Assembly (NCBI RefSeq): GCF_051859345.1
Contig: NZ_JBHYFV010000006.1
Coordinates: forward strand, 1-64,000
DNA length: 64,000 nt
Direction of reading: 5' to 3'
Source: Marivita sp051859345
GTDB taxonomy: Bacteria; Pseudomonadota; Alphaproteobacteria; Rhodobacterales; Rhodobacteraceae
The notes beneath the pieces are model-generated. The model saw nothing but the letters and a program-made list of their open reading frames with translations, searched no databases and was not told where the DNA came from. This document shows, piece after piece, positions 53,191 to 63,350 of this stretch (positions are counted from its first letter, which is position 1; every line of letters begins with the position of its first letter). The position numbers were made by a program, and so were the translations under genes.

Positions 53191-54479
53191 GTGACGTGCT
53201 CCTGAACCAGAGGTGGAGCGCTTACCGGCCGATCGCCAAGCGTGATCGCCGCAAGAACTGCCTGTTCCGCCGCGTCCGCCTGCGCCTCGCGGGCGGCATG
53301 GATGCGGGCAAGAGGCTGGCCTTTGGCGATTCTGTCCCCGATGGAGACCACGTCGCTCAGCCCGACTGCGGGATCGACCACATCGGATTCGACCTGTCGC
53401 CCACCGCCAAGCGCAACGACGGTGAGGCCAAGCGCTTCGCCGTCGATGGCGGCCACGGTTCCGGCCATGGGCGCTGTGACTTCGCGGATGACAGGCGCTT
53501 CGGGCAGAAACCGGACCCAGTCTTCGACAAAGTGGACCGGTCCCCCCATCGCATAGACCATCTCGCCGAACTTTTCGGCGGCTGTGCCGTCAGTGATGGC
53601 TGCGCGCAACATGTCCCTGCCGGCGTCGATCCCGGTTTGCTGAAGAAGCGCTGCCCCCAGTTCAATGGTCAGTTCGGCCAGGCGGCCTGTGGTGTGGCCG
53701 GTCAGAACGCGCATCACCTCGATGACTTCTAGCGCATTGCCAAGACTTGGGGCCAAGGGTTGCGACATATCGGTGATCAGGGCCGAGGTTGGACAGCCCG
53801 TTGCCTTGGCGGTTTCGACAAGAGCCTGTGCCAGGGCACGGGCGTCGTCTTGTGATTTCATGAAGGCACCCGAACCGCATTTGACATCCAGCACGAGGCC
53901 GTCCAGACCCGCCGCAAGTTTCTTGGACAGGATGGAGGCCGTGATCAGATCAAGGCTTTCCACCGTCGCCGTGACATCGCGGATGGCGTAAAGACGTTTG
54001 TCGGCGGGTGCGATATCGGCGCTGGCGCTGACGATGGCACAACCCACCTGGCCAACGACATGCCGGAACTGGTCCTCGGTCAGCGTGGTGCGAAATCCGG
54101 GGATGGAGTCGAGCTTGTCGAGCGTGCCGCCGGTGTGCCCCAACCCCCGGCCCGAAATCATCGGAACATAGACGCCACAGGCCGCCAAAGCCGGTGCAAG
54201 GATCAGGCTGACACAGTCGCCCACCCCGCCGGTCGAGTGTTTGTCCAATACCGGTGCATCCAGATCCCAGTGCAGAACCTTGCCGCTGTCCCGCATCGCA
54301 GCCGTAAACGCCGCGCGGCCTGTGTCGTCCAGACCGTTCACGCAGACACCCATCGCAAAGGCCCCCGCCTGAGCGTCGCTGACGCTGCCATCCGCAAGCC
54401 CTTGGGCGAACCAGCCAAGCGCGTCGGCGTCCGGTGTCCTGCCCTGGCGCAATGTTGCTATGATCGCGCGTGCATCCAT
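53187..54479 (-). CDS. deoA: thymidine phosphorylase
   Basis: 430 residues from ATG 54479 (a much longer in-frame extension is not real because it runs through cdd). DKHSTGGVGDCVSLILAP phosphate loop, ISGRGLGHTGGTLDKLDSIP, ITASILSKKLAAGLDGLVLDVKCG, and a C-terminal barrel-like domain (VTAPMAGTVAAIDGEAL). Cleaves thymidine/deoxyuridine. Confidence 0.96.
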   Translation of the reverse strand: MDARAIIATLRQGRTPDADALGWFAQGLADGSVSDAQAGAFAMGVCVNGLDDTGRAAFTAAMRDSGKVLHWDLDAPVLDKHSTGGVGDCVSLILAPALAACGVYVPMISGRGLGHTGGTLDKLDSIPGFRTTLTEDQFRHVVGQVGCAIVSASADIAPADKRLYAIRDVTATVESLDLITASILSKKLAAGLDGLVLDVKCGSGAFMKSQDDARALAQALVETAKATGCPTSALITDMSQPLAPSLGNALEVIEVMRVLTGHTTGRLAELTIELGAALLQQTGIDAGRDMLRAAITDGTAAEKFGEMVYAMGGPVHFVEDWVRFLPEAPVIREVTAPMAGTVAAIDGEALGLTVVALGGGRQVESDVVDPAVGLSDVVSIGDRIAKGQPLARIHAAREAQADAAEQAVLAAITLGDRPVSAPPLVQEHVT

Positions 54480-54871
54480 CAGCTTCGGTCCATGTGGCCC
54501 GCGACGAACGCTCCCGGCAAAAGGGCTCCTACGGTGGTCTGGTGTTCTGCGCCATGTGTGGTCGCCAAGGTGACCGGAACGTCGGCATCTGCGAATTCCG
54601 CAAGTTTCTGGCGACACCCACCGCAGGGCGGCACAGGTGACGGGCTGTCCGCGATCACACAGGCCTCGATGATTCTGTGCGCGCCTGCCGCGATCATGGC
54701 TGCGATGGCCCCGGCTTCGGCACAGGTACCTTCGGGATAGGCCACGTTCTCCACGTTGCATCCGACATGGATTGCCCCGTCCGCCGAACGCACCGCCGCG
54801 CCCACCTTGAATTTGGAATACGGCGCATAGGCGTTTTCCCGAACGGCCTGTGCCGCGATCTTCAAGTCCAT
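54479..54871 (-). CDS. cdd: cytidine deaminase
   Basis: 130 residues from ATG 54871. Zinc site: CAEAGAI in NVAYPEGTCAEAGAIAAM plus PCGGCRQKLAEF; N terminus AYAPYSKFKVGAAV. First gene of cdd-deoA-deoB-add-upp, which turns cytidine, thymidine and adenosine into bases and pentose phosphate. Stop shares one base with the deoA start. Confidence 0.95.
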   Translation of the reverse strand: MDLKIAAQAVRENAYAPYSKFKVGAAVRSADGAIHVGCNVENVAYPEGTCAEAGAIAAMIAAGAHRIIEACVIADSPSPVPPCGGCRQKLAEFADADVPVTLATTHGAEHQTTVGALLPGAFVAGHMDRS

Positions 54872-54990
54872 ATGCGTCCTGCCCCTGTTCTGTGACCTGC
54901 ATGATTGCGAGGCCGCGACGCTGATTGCAAGGGCTGGCGGGAACCGGAAACGCAGCGTCCGCGTTTTCCGGGTGAGCAAAGGAGGTCACC

Positions 54991-55182
54991 ATGCCAATGC
55001 AAAACAGTATCGCGCTTGATCCGTCCCTTGGATTGGGGCCCGACCCCGAAGAAAAGATGACCGAGAAACAATCCATCCAGTTGCAAGAGCTTACCAGCCG
55101 CGCGGATGAGCCGTTTGATGGCAGCCTGACACGCCGTCAGGCCGAACGCAGGATCGCGCATCTTCAGGAATATCTGAACTAA
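54991..55182 (+). CDS. DUF3072 family protein
   Basis: 63 residues behind AAAGGAGG. MTEKQSIQLQELTSRAD and SLTRRQAERRIAHLQEYL match DUF3072. Function unknown. Divergent from the salvage operon. Confidence 0.85.
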   Translation: MPMQNSIALDPSLGLGPDPEEKMTEKQSIQLQELTSRADEPFDGSLTRRQAERRIAHLQEYLN

Positions 55183-55268
55183 GCTTCTTCTTTTGCGCAA
55201 TCCTCTGCGCTCTTTCCCTCCGCACCGATGTGGTTTACCCCGAAACCAGATTGTGCGGGGGAGCGTTC

Positions 55269-57548
55269 ATGTCAGACAACACAAATGAGTCACTGCGTCA
55301 GGCAGCGCTGTTCTATCACGAGCATCCAAAGCCCGGTAAGCTCGAAATCCGCGCCACCAAGCCCTTGGCAAACGGACGCGATCTGGCCCGTGCCTACAGT
55401 CCCGGCGTGGCCGAAGCCTGTCTCGAGATCAAGGCCGATCCCACCACCGCGGCGCGCTATACCACCAAAGGCAATCTTGTTGGCGTCGTCACCAACGGCA
55501 CAGCCGTTCTTGGCCTTGGCAATATCGGGGCGCTGGCCTCCAAGCCGGTGATGGAGGGCAAGGCGGTCCTGTTCAAGAAATTCGCCAATATCGACTGTTT
55601 CGACATCGAGGTGAACGAAAGCGATCCCGAAAAGCTGGCCGATATCGTCTGCGCACTTGAGCCGACCTTTGGCGCCATCAACCTTGAGGACATCAAGGCA
55701 CCCGATTGCTTCATCGTCGAAAAACTCTGCCGCGAGCGAATGAACATTCCCGTCTTCCACGACGACCAGCATGGCACCGCCATTGTTGTCGGCGCGGCCG
55801 CCACCAATGCGCTGCATGTCGCGGGCAAGAAATTCGAGGACATCAAGATCGTGTCCACCGGTGGCGGAGCTGCCGGGATTGCCTGTCTCAACATGCTGAT
55901 CAAGCTGGGCGTGAAACGCGAAAACATCTGGCTGTGTGACATTCACGGGCTGGTCTACGAAGGTCGCGCCGAAGACATGAACCCGCAGAAATCCGAGTTC
56001 GCGCAGAAATCCGACCTGCGCACCCTGGATGATGTGGTCGATGGCGCGGATCTGTTCCTTGGGCTGAGCGGGCCAAAGGTGCTGAAATCCGAAATGGTTG
56101 CGCGTATGGCGCGAAAACCGATCATCTTTGCCCTTGCCAACCCCACTCCCGAGATCCTGCCGGACCAGGTGCGCGAGGTCGCGCCGGACGCGATCATGGC
56201 CACCGGGCGCAGCGATTTTCCCAATCAGGTCAACAACGTACTGTGTTTCCCGTTCATCTTTCGCGGCGCATTGGATGTCGGCGCGACCGAGATCAACGAC
56301 GCAATGGAAATCGCCTGTGTCGAAGGTATCGCCAAACTGGCCCGCGCGACCACCAGCGCCGAGGCGGCAGCGGCCTATCGGGGCGAACAACTGACCTTTG
56401 GACCGGACTACCTGATCCCCAAACCGTTCGATCCGCGCCTCTCGGGCGTTGTATCGACCGCCGTCGCCAAGGCAGCGATGGAGTCTGGTGTGGCTCTGCG
56501 TCCGCTGGACGATCTGGCCGCTTACAGGGCCAAGCTTGACGCCAGCGTCTACAAATCCGCCTTGCTCATGCGCCCGGTCTTCGATGCCGCCGCGACCGGC
56601 GCGCGCCGGATCGTATTTGCGGAAGGCGAAGACGAACGTGTGCTGCGCGCGGCACAGGCGATCCTTGAGGAAACCACCGAGACCCCGATCCTGATCGGCC
56701 GTCCCGACGTGATTGCCACCCGCTGTGAACGGCTGGGGCTGGAAATCCGGCCAGAGCGCGATTTCACCATCGTGAACCCGGAAAACGATCCGCGCTACCG
56801 CGATTACTGGGAAACCTATCACAAGATCATGGCCCGCCGGGGAGTGACCCCCGATCTGGCCCGCGCGATCATGCGCACCAACACCACCGCGATCGGTGCG
56901 GTCATGGTGCATCGCGACGAGGCCGACAGTCTGATCTGCGGCACATTCGGGGAATACCGCTGGCATCTGAATTATGTCACGCAGGTGCTGGGATCCGAGA
57001 AACACTCGCCACACGGCGCGCTGAGCCTGATGATCCTAGAGGACGGGCCGCTGTTTATCGCGGACACCCATGTCCGGTCCCTGCCCACCCCGGCAGAGCT
57101 TGCCCAATCGGCCATCGGTGCCGCCCGGCATGTGCGCCGGTTCGGTGTGACACCGAATGTCGCCTTTTGTTCGCAATCCCAGTTCGGCAACCAGGCCGAA
57201 GGCTCGGGCAAGCGCCTGCGCGAGGCAATTGCCCTGCTGGACTCAGCCCCGCGCGATTTCTGTTACGAAGGCGAGATGAACGTGGATGCCGCGCTTGATC
57301 CGGAATTGCGCGAACGCCTGTTGCCGGAAAGCCGGATGAAAGGTGTCGCCAACGTGCTGATCTTCGGCCATGCCGATGCCGCATCGGCGGCGCGCAACAT
57401 CCTGAAAATGCGCGGCGGCGGGCTCGAGGTTGGACCGATCCTGATGGGCATGGGCAACCGCGCCCACGTCGTCACACCGGGAATCACCCCGCGCGGGTTG
57501 CTGAACATGGCGGCGATCGCGGGCACACCGGTCACGCAATACGGTTGA
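55269..57548 (+). CDS. maeB: NADP-dependent malic enzyme fused to phosphotransacetylase-like domain
   Basis: 759 residues from ATG 55269. The N-terminal malic enzyme (about 1-430) has YSPGVAEACLEI, LGLGNIGALASKPVMEGKA, FHDDQHGTAIVVGAAATNAL and VSTGGGAAGIACLN. The C-terminal 320 residues are a phosphate acetyltransferase-like domain (RIVFAEGEDERVLRAAQ, FGHADAASAARNI), probably regulatory, as in other MaeB. Decarboxylates malate to pyruvate with NADPH formation. Confidence 0.96.
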   Translation: MSDNTNESLRQAALFYHEHPKPGKLEIRATKPLANGRDLARAYSPGVAEACLEIKADPTTAARYTTKGNLVGVVTNGTAVLGLGNIGALASKPVMEGKAVLFKKFANIDCFDIEVNESDPEKLADIVCALEPTFGAINLEDIKAPDCFIVEKLCRERMNIPVFHDDQHGTAIVVGAAATNALHVAGKKFEDIKIVSTGGGAAGIACLNMLIKLGVKRENIWLCDIHGLVYEGRAEDMNPQKSEFAQKSDLRTLDDVVDGADLFLGLSGPKVLKSEMVARMARKPIIFALANPTPEILPDQVREVAPDAIMATGRSDFPNQVNNVLCFPFIFRGALDVGATEINDAMEIACVEGIAKLARATTSAEAAAAYRGEQLTFGPDYLIPKPFDPRLSGVVSTAVAKAAMESGVALRPLDDLAAYRAKLDASVYKSALLMRPVFDAAATGARRIVFAEGEDERVLRAAQAILEETTETPILIGRPDVIATRCERLGLEIRPERDFTIVNPENDPRYRDYWETYHKIMARRGVTPDLARAIMRTNTTAIGAVMVHRDEADSLICGTFGEYRWHLNYVTQVLGSEKHSPHGALSLMILEDGPLFIADTHVRSLPTPAELAQSAIGAARHVRRFGVTPNVAFCSQSQFGNQAEGSGKRLREAIALLDSAPRDFCYEGEMNVDAALDPELRERLLPESRMKGVANVLIFGHADAASAARNILKMRGGGLEVGPILMGMGNRAHVVTPGITPRGLLNMAAIAGTPVTQYG

Positions 57549-57552
57549 GTCC

Positions 57553-57585
57553 GGGGCAAAGCCATTTCCAAAGGCTTTCGCCCTA
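57553..57585. terminator. hairpin between convergent genes
   Basis: GGGCAAAGCC and GGCTTTCGCCC can pair with one bulged base around an A/T-rich loop, between maeB and the convergent photolyase gene. No T run; tentative. Confidence 0.4.
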
Positions 57586-59097
57586 CCCCAACCGATCCAG
57601 AAACACGTCTGCCTCGGACAGGATGGTGGCTTTGCGCCCTGGTTCCATCCGGTTCCAGTTGGCATAGATCTGGTTCATGCGGTTGTTGCCGCTGAACCTT
57701 TCGGCATGCCTGTCCAGAAAATGCCAATAGAGCAGGTTGAACGGGCAGGCATCCTTGCCGGTCTTGTCCTGCACCTTGTAGCGGCAGGATTTGCAGTAAT
57801 CCGACATCCGGTTGATATAGGCACCCGAGGACACATAGGGTTTCGAGGCGATGATCCCGCCATCGGCAAATTGGCTCATCCCCACGGTGTTCGGCGCTTC
57901 GACCCATTCGAACGCGTCGATATAGACCCGCAGATACCAGTCATGCACCTCGTTCGGGTTCACCCCTGCCAGAAGCGCGAAATTGCCGGTCACCATCAGG
58001 CGCTGGATGTGGTGCGCATAGGCCTCTTGCGCCGTCTGGGTAATTGCCTTTGACAGGCAGTTCATGTCCGTGTCGCCGGTCCAGTAGAAATCGGGCAGCT
58101 TGCGCTGGTGGTTCAGTGCATTGCGGCGCGGATAGTCCGGGCCTTCGCGGAAATAGATGCCGCGCACATATTCGCGCCAGCCGATGATCTGGCGAATAAA
58201 GCCTTCGACCGCGTTGAGCGGCGCGTGGCCGTCCCGGTACGCGTCCTCGGCCGCGGTGCAGACCTCCATCGGATCAAGCAAGCCGACATTCAGATAGGGT
58301 GAGATCATCGCGTGATAAAGGAAGCGATTGTCGTTCAGCATCGCGTCCTGATAATCGCCGAACCGGGGCAGCGCGTAGGTGATAAAGTGCGTCAGCGCCC
58401 GGCGGGCCTGTTCCTGATCGGTCCCGAAATGGAATGGCCGCAGCGATCCGAAGGAATTGCCGAACTGCTTTTCCACGAGGTCGAGAACCTCGTTGACTGT
58501 GTCGTCCGGCGTGAACTGCATCGGGCCGGAAAAAGCGATGTCATCCGGCGCGGGTTTGCGGTTCTCGGCGTCGTAATTCCACTTGCCGCCCTCGGGTTGG
58601 TCGCCATCCATCAATAGGCCCGTCTTGCGGCGCATGTCGCGGTAGAAATACTCCATCCGCAACGCCTTGCGCCCCTCGGCCCAGGCGTCGAATTCGTCTT
58701 GCGTGCTGACGAAACGAGTGTCGGGCTTCATGCTCAGCTTGAGCGGCATCTCTTCAAGCGCCTGGATCAACCGCCATTCGCCGGGCTGGGTGGCGATCAC
58801 CTCGGTCGCGCCGGTTTCTTCGGCGCGGCGCAGCAACTCACCGGGGATCGACCCGGCGTTGTCGGGGTCGTCAAGCTGGGTGTAGCGTACGTCCCAGCCA
58901 TCATCCTTTAGGCGGGCCGCGAATTTGCGCATCGCGGCAAATATGAAGGCGATCTTCTTGGGGTGGTGCTGCACATAGGTGGCTTCTTCGGAAACCTCGG
59001 CCATCACGACCACGTCCGATGATTTATCGGCCGCTTCAAGCGCGGAAAGCGTGTCTGTCAACTGATCACCCAGCACCAGAACAAGGCGGCTCACCAC
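57583..59097 (-). CDS. FeS-BCP-type (6-4) photolyase, PhrB-like
   Basis: 504 residues; start GTG 59097 overlaps the SDR stop. Cryptochrome/photolyase-related fold: LVLGDQLTDTLSAL, PAEWRL-like QPGEWRLIQALEEMP, HFGTDQEQARRALTHFI, MISPYLNVGLLDP and RQIIGWREYVRGIYF. Four Cys at 347, 435, 438 and 451 match the [4Fe-4S] ligands known for PhrB at the same spacing. It repairs (6-4) photoproducts with light. Confidence 0.93.
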   Translation of the reverse strand: MVSRLVLVLGDQLTDTLSALEAADKSSDVVVMAEVSEEATYVQHHPKKIAFIFAAMRKFAARLKDDGWDVRYTQLDDPDNAGSIPGELLRRAEETGATEVIATQPGEWRLIQALEEMPLKLSMKPDTRFVSTQDEFDAWAEGRKALRMEYFYRDMRRKTGLLMDGDQPEGGKWNYDAENRKPAPDDIAFSGPMQFTPDDTVNEVLDLVEKQFGNSFGSLRPFHFGTDQEQARRALTHFITYALPRFGDYQDAMLNDNRFLYHAMISPYLNVGLLDPMEVCTAAEDAYRDGHAPLNAVEGFIRQIIGWREYVRGIYFREGPDYPRRNALNHQRKLPDFYWTGDTDMNCLSKAITQTAQEAYAHHIQRLMVTGNFALLAGVNPNEVHDWYLRVYIDAFEWVEAPNTVGMSQFADGGIIASKPYVSSGAYINRMSDYCKSCRYKVQDKTGKDACPFNLLYWHFLDRHAERFSGNNRMNQIYANWNRMEPGRKATILSEADVFLDRLG

Positions 59098-59756
59098 GGC
59101 ACCTCTTTGCCTTGCCAGTCAAAGAACCTACCGGTGTCCTCGGGCGTCAGGCCATCCAGAACCGAGAGCAGGTTTTCCGCCGCCTCACTGGCCGGGACGG
59201 ACGGATTGTGGCCCACATATTTCTCGGTGAATGGCGTTTCCACCGTGCCGGGATGCAGCGCGACACAGATCAGATCCTTGTGGCTTCGCCCCAGTTCGAT
59301 GGCACCGCTGTGAATCATCTGGTTCAGCGCCGCCTTCGATGTGCGGTAGCTGTACCACCCGCCCAGCCGGTTGTCCCCGATGGAGCCAACCCGTGCCGAC
59401 AGGGCGGCAAAGACCGACCGTCCCTTGCGCGGCAAGAGCCGCATCGCGTGTTTCAGGACAAGCGACGGCCCGACCGTGTTCAGCCTGAACTGGTCGATCA
59501 TCGCCTCTGGCGTGATATGGCGCAGGGTCTTTTCCGGCTCAGCCCCGTCAATCTCCAACGCGCCGGTGGCGACGAAGATCAGATCGAACGGACTATCCAG
59601 CGCGCCAAGTGCCTGTTTCACACTGGCCTCATCCGTCACGTCCAGCCCGTCACCGCTGCGCGACAGCCCGGTCACAGCCACGCCGCGTGTGGTCAGGGCG
59701 GTTGTCAAGGCGGTGCCGATACCGCCACTTGATCCAATGATAAGCGCTGTTTCCAT
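59091..59756 (-). CDS. short-chain dehydrogenase (SDR)
   Basis: 221 residues. Nucleotide loop LIIGSSGGIGTALT, catalytic Ser in LSARVGSIG and YxxxK in YSYRTSKAALNQ. Relatives are named CsgA-like. It overlaps the photolyase gene by 7 bp, a pairing common in roseobacters and presumably stress related. Substrate unknown. Confidence 0.9.
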   Translation of the reverse strand: METALIIGSSGGIGTALTTALTTRGVAVTGLSRSGDGLDVTDEASVKQALGALDSPFDLIFVATGALEIDGAEPEKTLRHITPEAMIDQFRLNTVGPSLVLKHAMRLLPRKGRSVFAALSARVGSIGDNRLGGWYSYRTSKAALNQMIHSGAIELGRSHKDLICVALHPGTVETPFTEKYVGHNPSVPASEAAENLLSVLDGLTPEDTGRFFDWQGKEVPW

Positions 59757-59797
59757 GACACCGCCATCTAGGTTGTCCGCTCAGAGCGTCAACGGCG

Positions 59798-60172
59798 TCA
59801 GACCAGACCACGCCAGCGCAGGACAATGATAAGTAGGACAATCACCGCAAGGATGTTGAACGCCATGCTGCCAAGGATAGACAGGGCGATCCCCTTGCGC
59901 CGGTCGGCCACGTCAATCGCCTTGAGATGGGTGGATGCGCGGTCATAGGCACCGTGGGTGGCATCGGCATCAAGCCGGAGCGCAAGCTTTGGATTGGCTG
60001 CCATATTCTCGGCTTCCGCAATGACGCCAATGTCACGGCGCACACCCGCAGGCAGACGGCGCCTCGCCTTGATCAGACGACGCGACAACGATCCACGCTT
60101 CAGCCCAAGCCGTTTCGCCATGAGCGACCGAAGCGTTTCGGCGTTGGTTTTGATCCGGTCGGCATGTTCCAT
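59798..60172 (-). CDS. conserved hypothetical protein with C-terminal membrane anchor
   Basis: 124 residues. A basic helical N part (RIKTNAETLRSLMAKRLGLKRGSLSRRL) ends with a TM segment (MAFNILAVIVLLIIVL). No family recognised. Divergent from an alpha/beta hydrolase. Confidence 0.75.
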   Translation of the reverse strand: MEHADRIKTNAETLRSLMAKRLGLKRGSLSRRLIKARRRLPAGVRRDIGVIAEAENMAANPKLALRLDADATHGAYDRASTHLKAIDVADRRKGIALSILGSMAFNILAVIVLLIIVLRWRGLV

Positions 60173-60235
60173 GTGGCAAAGCTAAACCTCTGCCACCTCT
60201 TGCTCAAGTCCATACCGGCACAGTATGCAGCGGAT

Positions 60236-60997
60236 ATGCTGAACACACAGATCACCAACTCGACCGGGACGGCGTCTTCGCTGCTTGTCATTCACGGACT
60301 TTATGGGTCGGGGCGCAACTGGGGTGTGATTGCCAAGCGCCTGTCAGATCGTGGTCCCGTTGCCGTTGTCGACATGCGCAACCATGGCGACAGTTTCTGG
60401 TCCGACAGCCATTCGTACACCGACATGGCGCAGGATCTGGCCGAGGTGATCGCCGCGCAGGACGCGCCGATGGACGTGGTCGGCCATTCGATGGGCGGCA
60501 AGGCGGCGATGGTTCTGGCGCTGACCCGGCCAGAGCTGGTCAATCGCCTGATCGTCGCAGACATCGCCCCTGTGACATATACACATTCGCAGACCCAGTA
60601 CATCGACGCGATGCGCGCCGTCGACCTGTCGCAGGTCGAGAAACGGTCAGACGCGTCGGCCCAATTGGCGGCCCATGTCGCCGATCCAACGCTTCAGGCA
60701 TTCTTCACGCAATCGCTCGACCTGAAAGAGAAACGCTGGAAGCTGAACCTCGAAGCGCTGGCGAAAGAAATGCCAAAGGTGCTTGGCTTTCCGGATCTGA
60801 GCGGCACTTTCGACAAGCCGACGCTGTTCCTGTCAGGGGCACAATCCGACTATGTGACGCCGGACCATCGCCCGAAGATCAAAAGCCTGTTCCCGAAGGC
60901 GCGGTTCGCGAAAATCCCCGGTGCGGGCCATTGGCTTCACGCGGAAAAACCGCGCGAGTTCGAGTTGTCGTTGCGGGCGTTTCTGGATCGGGCCTAG
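60236..60997 (+). CDS. alpha/beta hydrolase
   Basis: 253 residues from ATG 60236. LLVIHGLYGSGRNWGVIAKRL, nucleophile Ser in VVGHSMGGKAAM, acid Asp in SGAQSDYV, and His in GAGHWLHAEKP. YbfF-like esterase. Convergent with the next gene with a 4-bp overlap. Confidence 0.92.
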   Translation: MLNTQITNSTGTASSLLVIHGLYGSGRNWGVIAKRLSDRGPVAVVDMRNHGDSFWSDSHSYTDMAQDLAEVIAAQDAPMDVVGHSMGGKAAMVLALTRPELVNRLIVADIAPVTYTHSQTQYIDAMRAVDLSQVEKRSDASAQLAAHVADPTLQAFFTQSLDLKEKRWKLNLEALAKEMPKVLGFPDLSGTFDKPTLFLSGAQSDYVTPDHRPKIKSLFPKARFAKIPGAGHWLHAEKPREFELSLRAFLDRA

Positions 60998-61341
60998 TAA
61001 CCCCGGCACGAATTTTCCGACCGCGCGGCAAAGACCTTGTAGCGTTCCCAGAACGCGTCATCCGACGAGGACTGGGACATCCAGACATCATGGGCGCGCT
61101 GCGGATCTTTGAAAAAGCCCGAGGCCTTGCGCTGATCTGATCCGGACAGGGACTGGTTTGCGACGGTCTGGATGCATCCACAAAGCCGCGAATTGCGGGC
61201 CTTGCGGTCCGAGGACAGACACGCCCGGCTGATCGGTCCGGTCGAGAAACGCGTGACGGTTCCGCCATCGCTGCGATCATAGCGGTTTCCACCACATCCC
61301 GCGACCAGTGCCGCGACCACCATTGCTGCCAATACTCTCAT
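60994..61341 (-). CDS. predicted lipoprotein with conserved Cys
   Basis: 115 residues with lipobox VAGC at 13-16 (MRVLAAMVVAALVAGCGG). The mature part has Cys in SRACLSS, RLCGCIQ and ENSCRGY, perhaps disulfides; SQSSSDDAFWERYKVF is near the end. Recurrent in roseobacters; function unknown. Confidence 0.8.
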   Translation of the reverse strand: MRVLAAMVVAALVAGCGGNRYDRSDGGTVTRFSTGPISRACLSSDRKARNSRLCGCIQTVANQSLSGSDQRKASGFFKDPQRAHDVWMSQSSSDDAFWERYKVFAARSENSCRGY

Positions 61342-61515
61342 GTCGCCTGCTCACCTTCACTCGCACCGTGCTTGGGTCTTGTGCCCAGTGTCACGGGTCT
61401 CTGCCTGTTGGAACAATGCCCGAAACCAAAGCTGTTTTCAAATCACCTTTTGTCAATCGGCACGCATCCGTCGCACCACCTTGACCGGACCTCAAAACCG
61501 CATCATATCCCGCGC

Positions 61516-63318
61516 ATGACAGAGCTTTCGCATATCCGTAATTTCTCCATCGTTGCCCATATCGACCACGGGAAATCCACCCTGGCTGACCGGCTGATCC
61601 AATCGACGAACACCGTCACGGAACGGGAGATGAAAGAGCAACTGCTCGACTCGATGGATATCGAGCGGGAACGCGGTATCACGATCAAGGCCAACACCGT
61701 TCGGATCGAATACAAGGCCGAAGATGGCGAAGTGTACATCCTCAACCTGATCGACACACCGGGGCATGTGGACTTTGCTTACGAGGTCTCCCGCTCCATG
61801 CGCGCGGTCGAAGGATCATTGCTGGTGGTGGATGCCACGCAGGGGGTCGAGGCGCAGACGCTGGCCAATGTCTATACCGCCATCGACGCGGATCACGAGA
61901 TCGTGCCGGTTCTCAACAAGATCGACCTGCCCGCGTCCGAACCCGAGCGCGTCAAGGAACAGATCGAGGACGTGATCGGCATTGATGCGTCCGAGGCTCT
62001 GGAGATTTCCGCCAAGACCGGCGTCGGTATTCCCGCCGTGCTTGAAGCCATCGTCAAGCGCCTGCCGCAACCGCATGAGGGTGATGCGACCAAGCCGCTC
62101 AAGGCGATGCTGGTGGACAGCAAATACGACCCCTATCTGGGTGTGGTCGTGATTGTCCGCGTGATCGACGGGGTGCTGAAAAAAGGCCAGCGCGTCAAGA
62201 TGATGAAGACCGGCGGCACCTATGACATCGACCGGATCGGCGTCTATCGTCCCGCCATGCAAGAGGTCAAAGAGCTGGGACCGGGCGAGATCGGCTATAT
62301 CACCGCGCAGATCAAACAGGTCAGCGACACGCGCGTCGGGGATACCATCACCACCGAGAAAAAGGGCTGCGAAACGCCCCTGCCCGGCTTCAAACCGTCG
62401 ATTCCGGTGGTGTTCTGCGGCTTGTTCCCGGTGGACGCCAATGATTTCGAAGACATGCGCGGCGCGATCGAAAAGCTGTCGCTGAACGATGCGTCGTTTA
62501 CATCGGAAATGGAAACCTCCGCTGCGCTTGGTTTCGGCTTTCGCTGCGGGTTCCTGGGCCTTTTGCACCTCGAAGTGGTGCGCGACCGGCTGGAACGGGA
62601 ATACGACATCGACCTGATCACCACGGCGCCGTCGGTGATCTATCACATCTACACCCGCGACGGCGAAATGCTCGAACTGCACAACCCGGCCGACATGCCG
62701 GACCCGTCCACCATCGACCACATCGAAGAACCGCGCATCAAGGCGTCGATCCTTGTGCCGGACGAATATCTCGGCGACGTGCTCAAGCTCTGCCAGGACC
62801 GGCGCGGTCTGCAGCTTGACCTGACCTATGTGGGCAGCCGCGCGATGGTGGTCTATGACCTGCCGCTCAACGAGGTGGTGTTCGATTTCTACGACCGGCT
62901 GAAATCCGTGACCAAGGGTTATGCGTCGTTCGACTACCAGATGCTTGGCTACCGCGAAGACAGCCTCGTCAAGATGCAGATCCTGGTGAATGACGAACCG
63001 GTGGATGCCTTGTCGACGATGGTTCACCGCGACCGTGCCGAAACCCGCGGGCGGGCGATGTGCGAAAAGCTCAAGGACCTGATCCCGCGCCACATGTTCA
63101 AGATACCCATTCAGGCGGCCATCGGCGGCAAGGTTATCGCACGCGAGACCTTGGCGGCGCTGCGCAAGGACGTGACGGCGAAATGCTATGGCGGCGACGC
63201 GACCCGGAAGAAGAAACTTCTGGAAAAGCAGAAGGCCGGCAAGAAGAAGATGCGCCAGTTCGGCAAGGTGGATATCCCGCAGGAAGCGTTTATCTCGGCG
63301 TTGAAGATGGATGGTTAA
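61516..63318 (+). CDS. lepA: elongation factor 4
   Basis: 600 residues, full length, from ATG 61516. G1 AHIDHGKSTLADR, G2 ERGITIKA, G3 DTPGHVDF, G4 NKID, the FRCGFLGLLHLEV domain and the LepA C-terminal end (KEDAT-like RKDVTAKCYGGDATRKKKLLEKQKAGKKKM). It moves stalled ribosomes back by one step. Confidence 0.97.
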   Translation: MTELSHIRNFSIVAHIDHGKSTLADRLIQSTNTVTEREMKEQLLDSMDIERERGITIKANTVRIEYKAEDGEVYILNLIDTPGHVDFAYEVSRSMRAVEGSLLVVDATQGVEAQTLANVYTAIDADHEIVPVLNKIDLPASEPERVKEQIEDVIGIDASEALEISAKTGVGIPAVLEAIVKRLPQPHEGDATKPLKAMLVDSKYDPYLGVVVIVRVIDGVLKKGQRVKMMKTGGTYDIDRIGVYRPAMQEVKELGPGEIGYITAQIKQVSDTRVGDTITTEKKGCETPLPGFKPSIPVVFCGLFPVDANDFEDMRGAIEKLSLNDASFTSEMETSAALGFGFRCGFLGLLHLEVVRDRLEREYDIDLITTAPSVIYHIYTRDGEMLELHNPADMPDPSTIDHIEEPRIKASILVPDEYLGDVLKLCQDRRGLQLDLTYVGSRAMVVYDLPLNEVVFDFYDRLKSVTKGYASFDYQMLGYREDSLVKMQILVNDEPVDALSTMVHRDRAETRGRAMCEKLKDLIPRHMFKIPIQAAIGGKVIARETLAALRKDVTAKCYGGDATRKKKLLEKQKAGKKKMRQFGKVDIPQEAFISALKMDG

Positions 63319-63350
63319 TTCCATTTTGAGAGACGGAGAGCGAGAATAGA

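Noticed and set aside
53187..55076. 629-codon version of deoA
   Set aside because: The extension runs through cdd, which has full zinc motifs and its own start; deoA begins at 54479.
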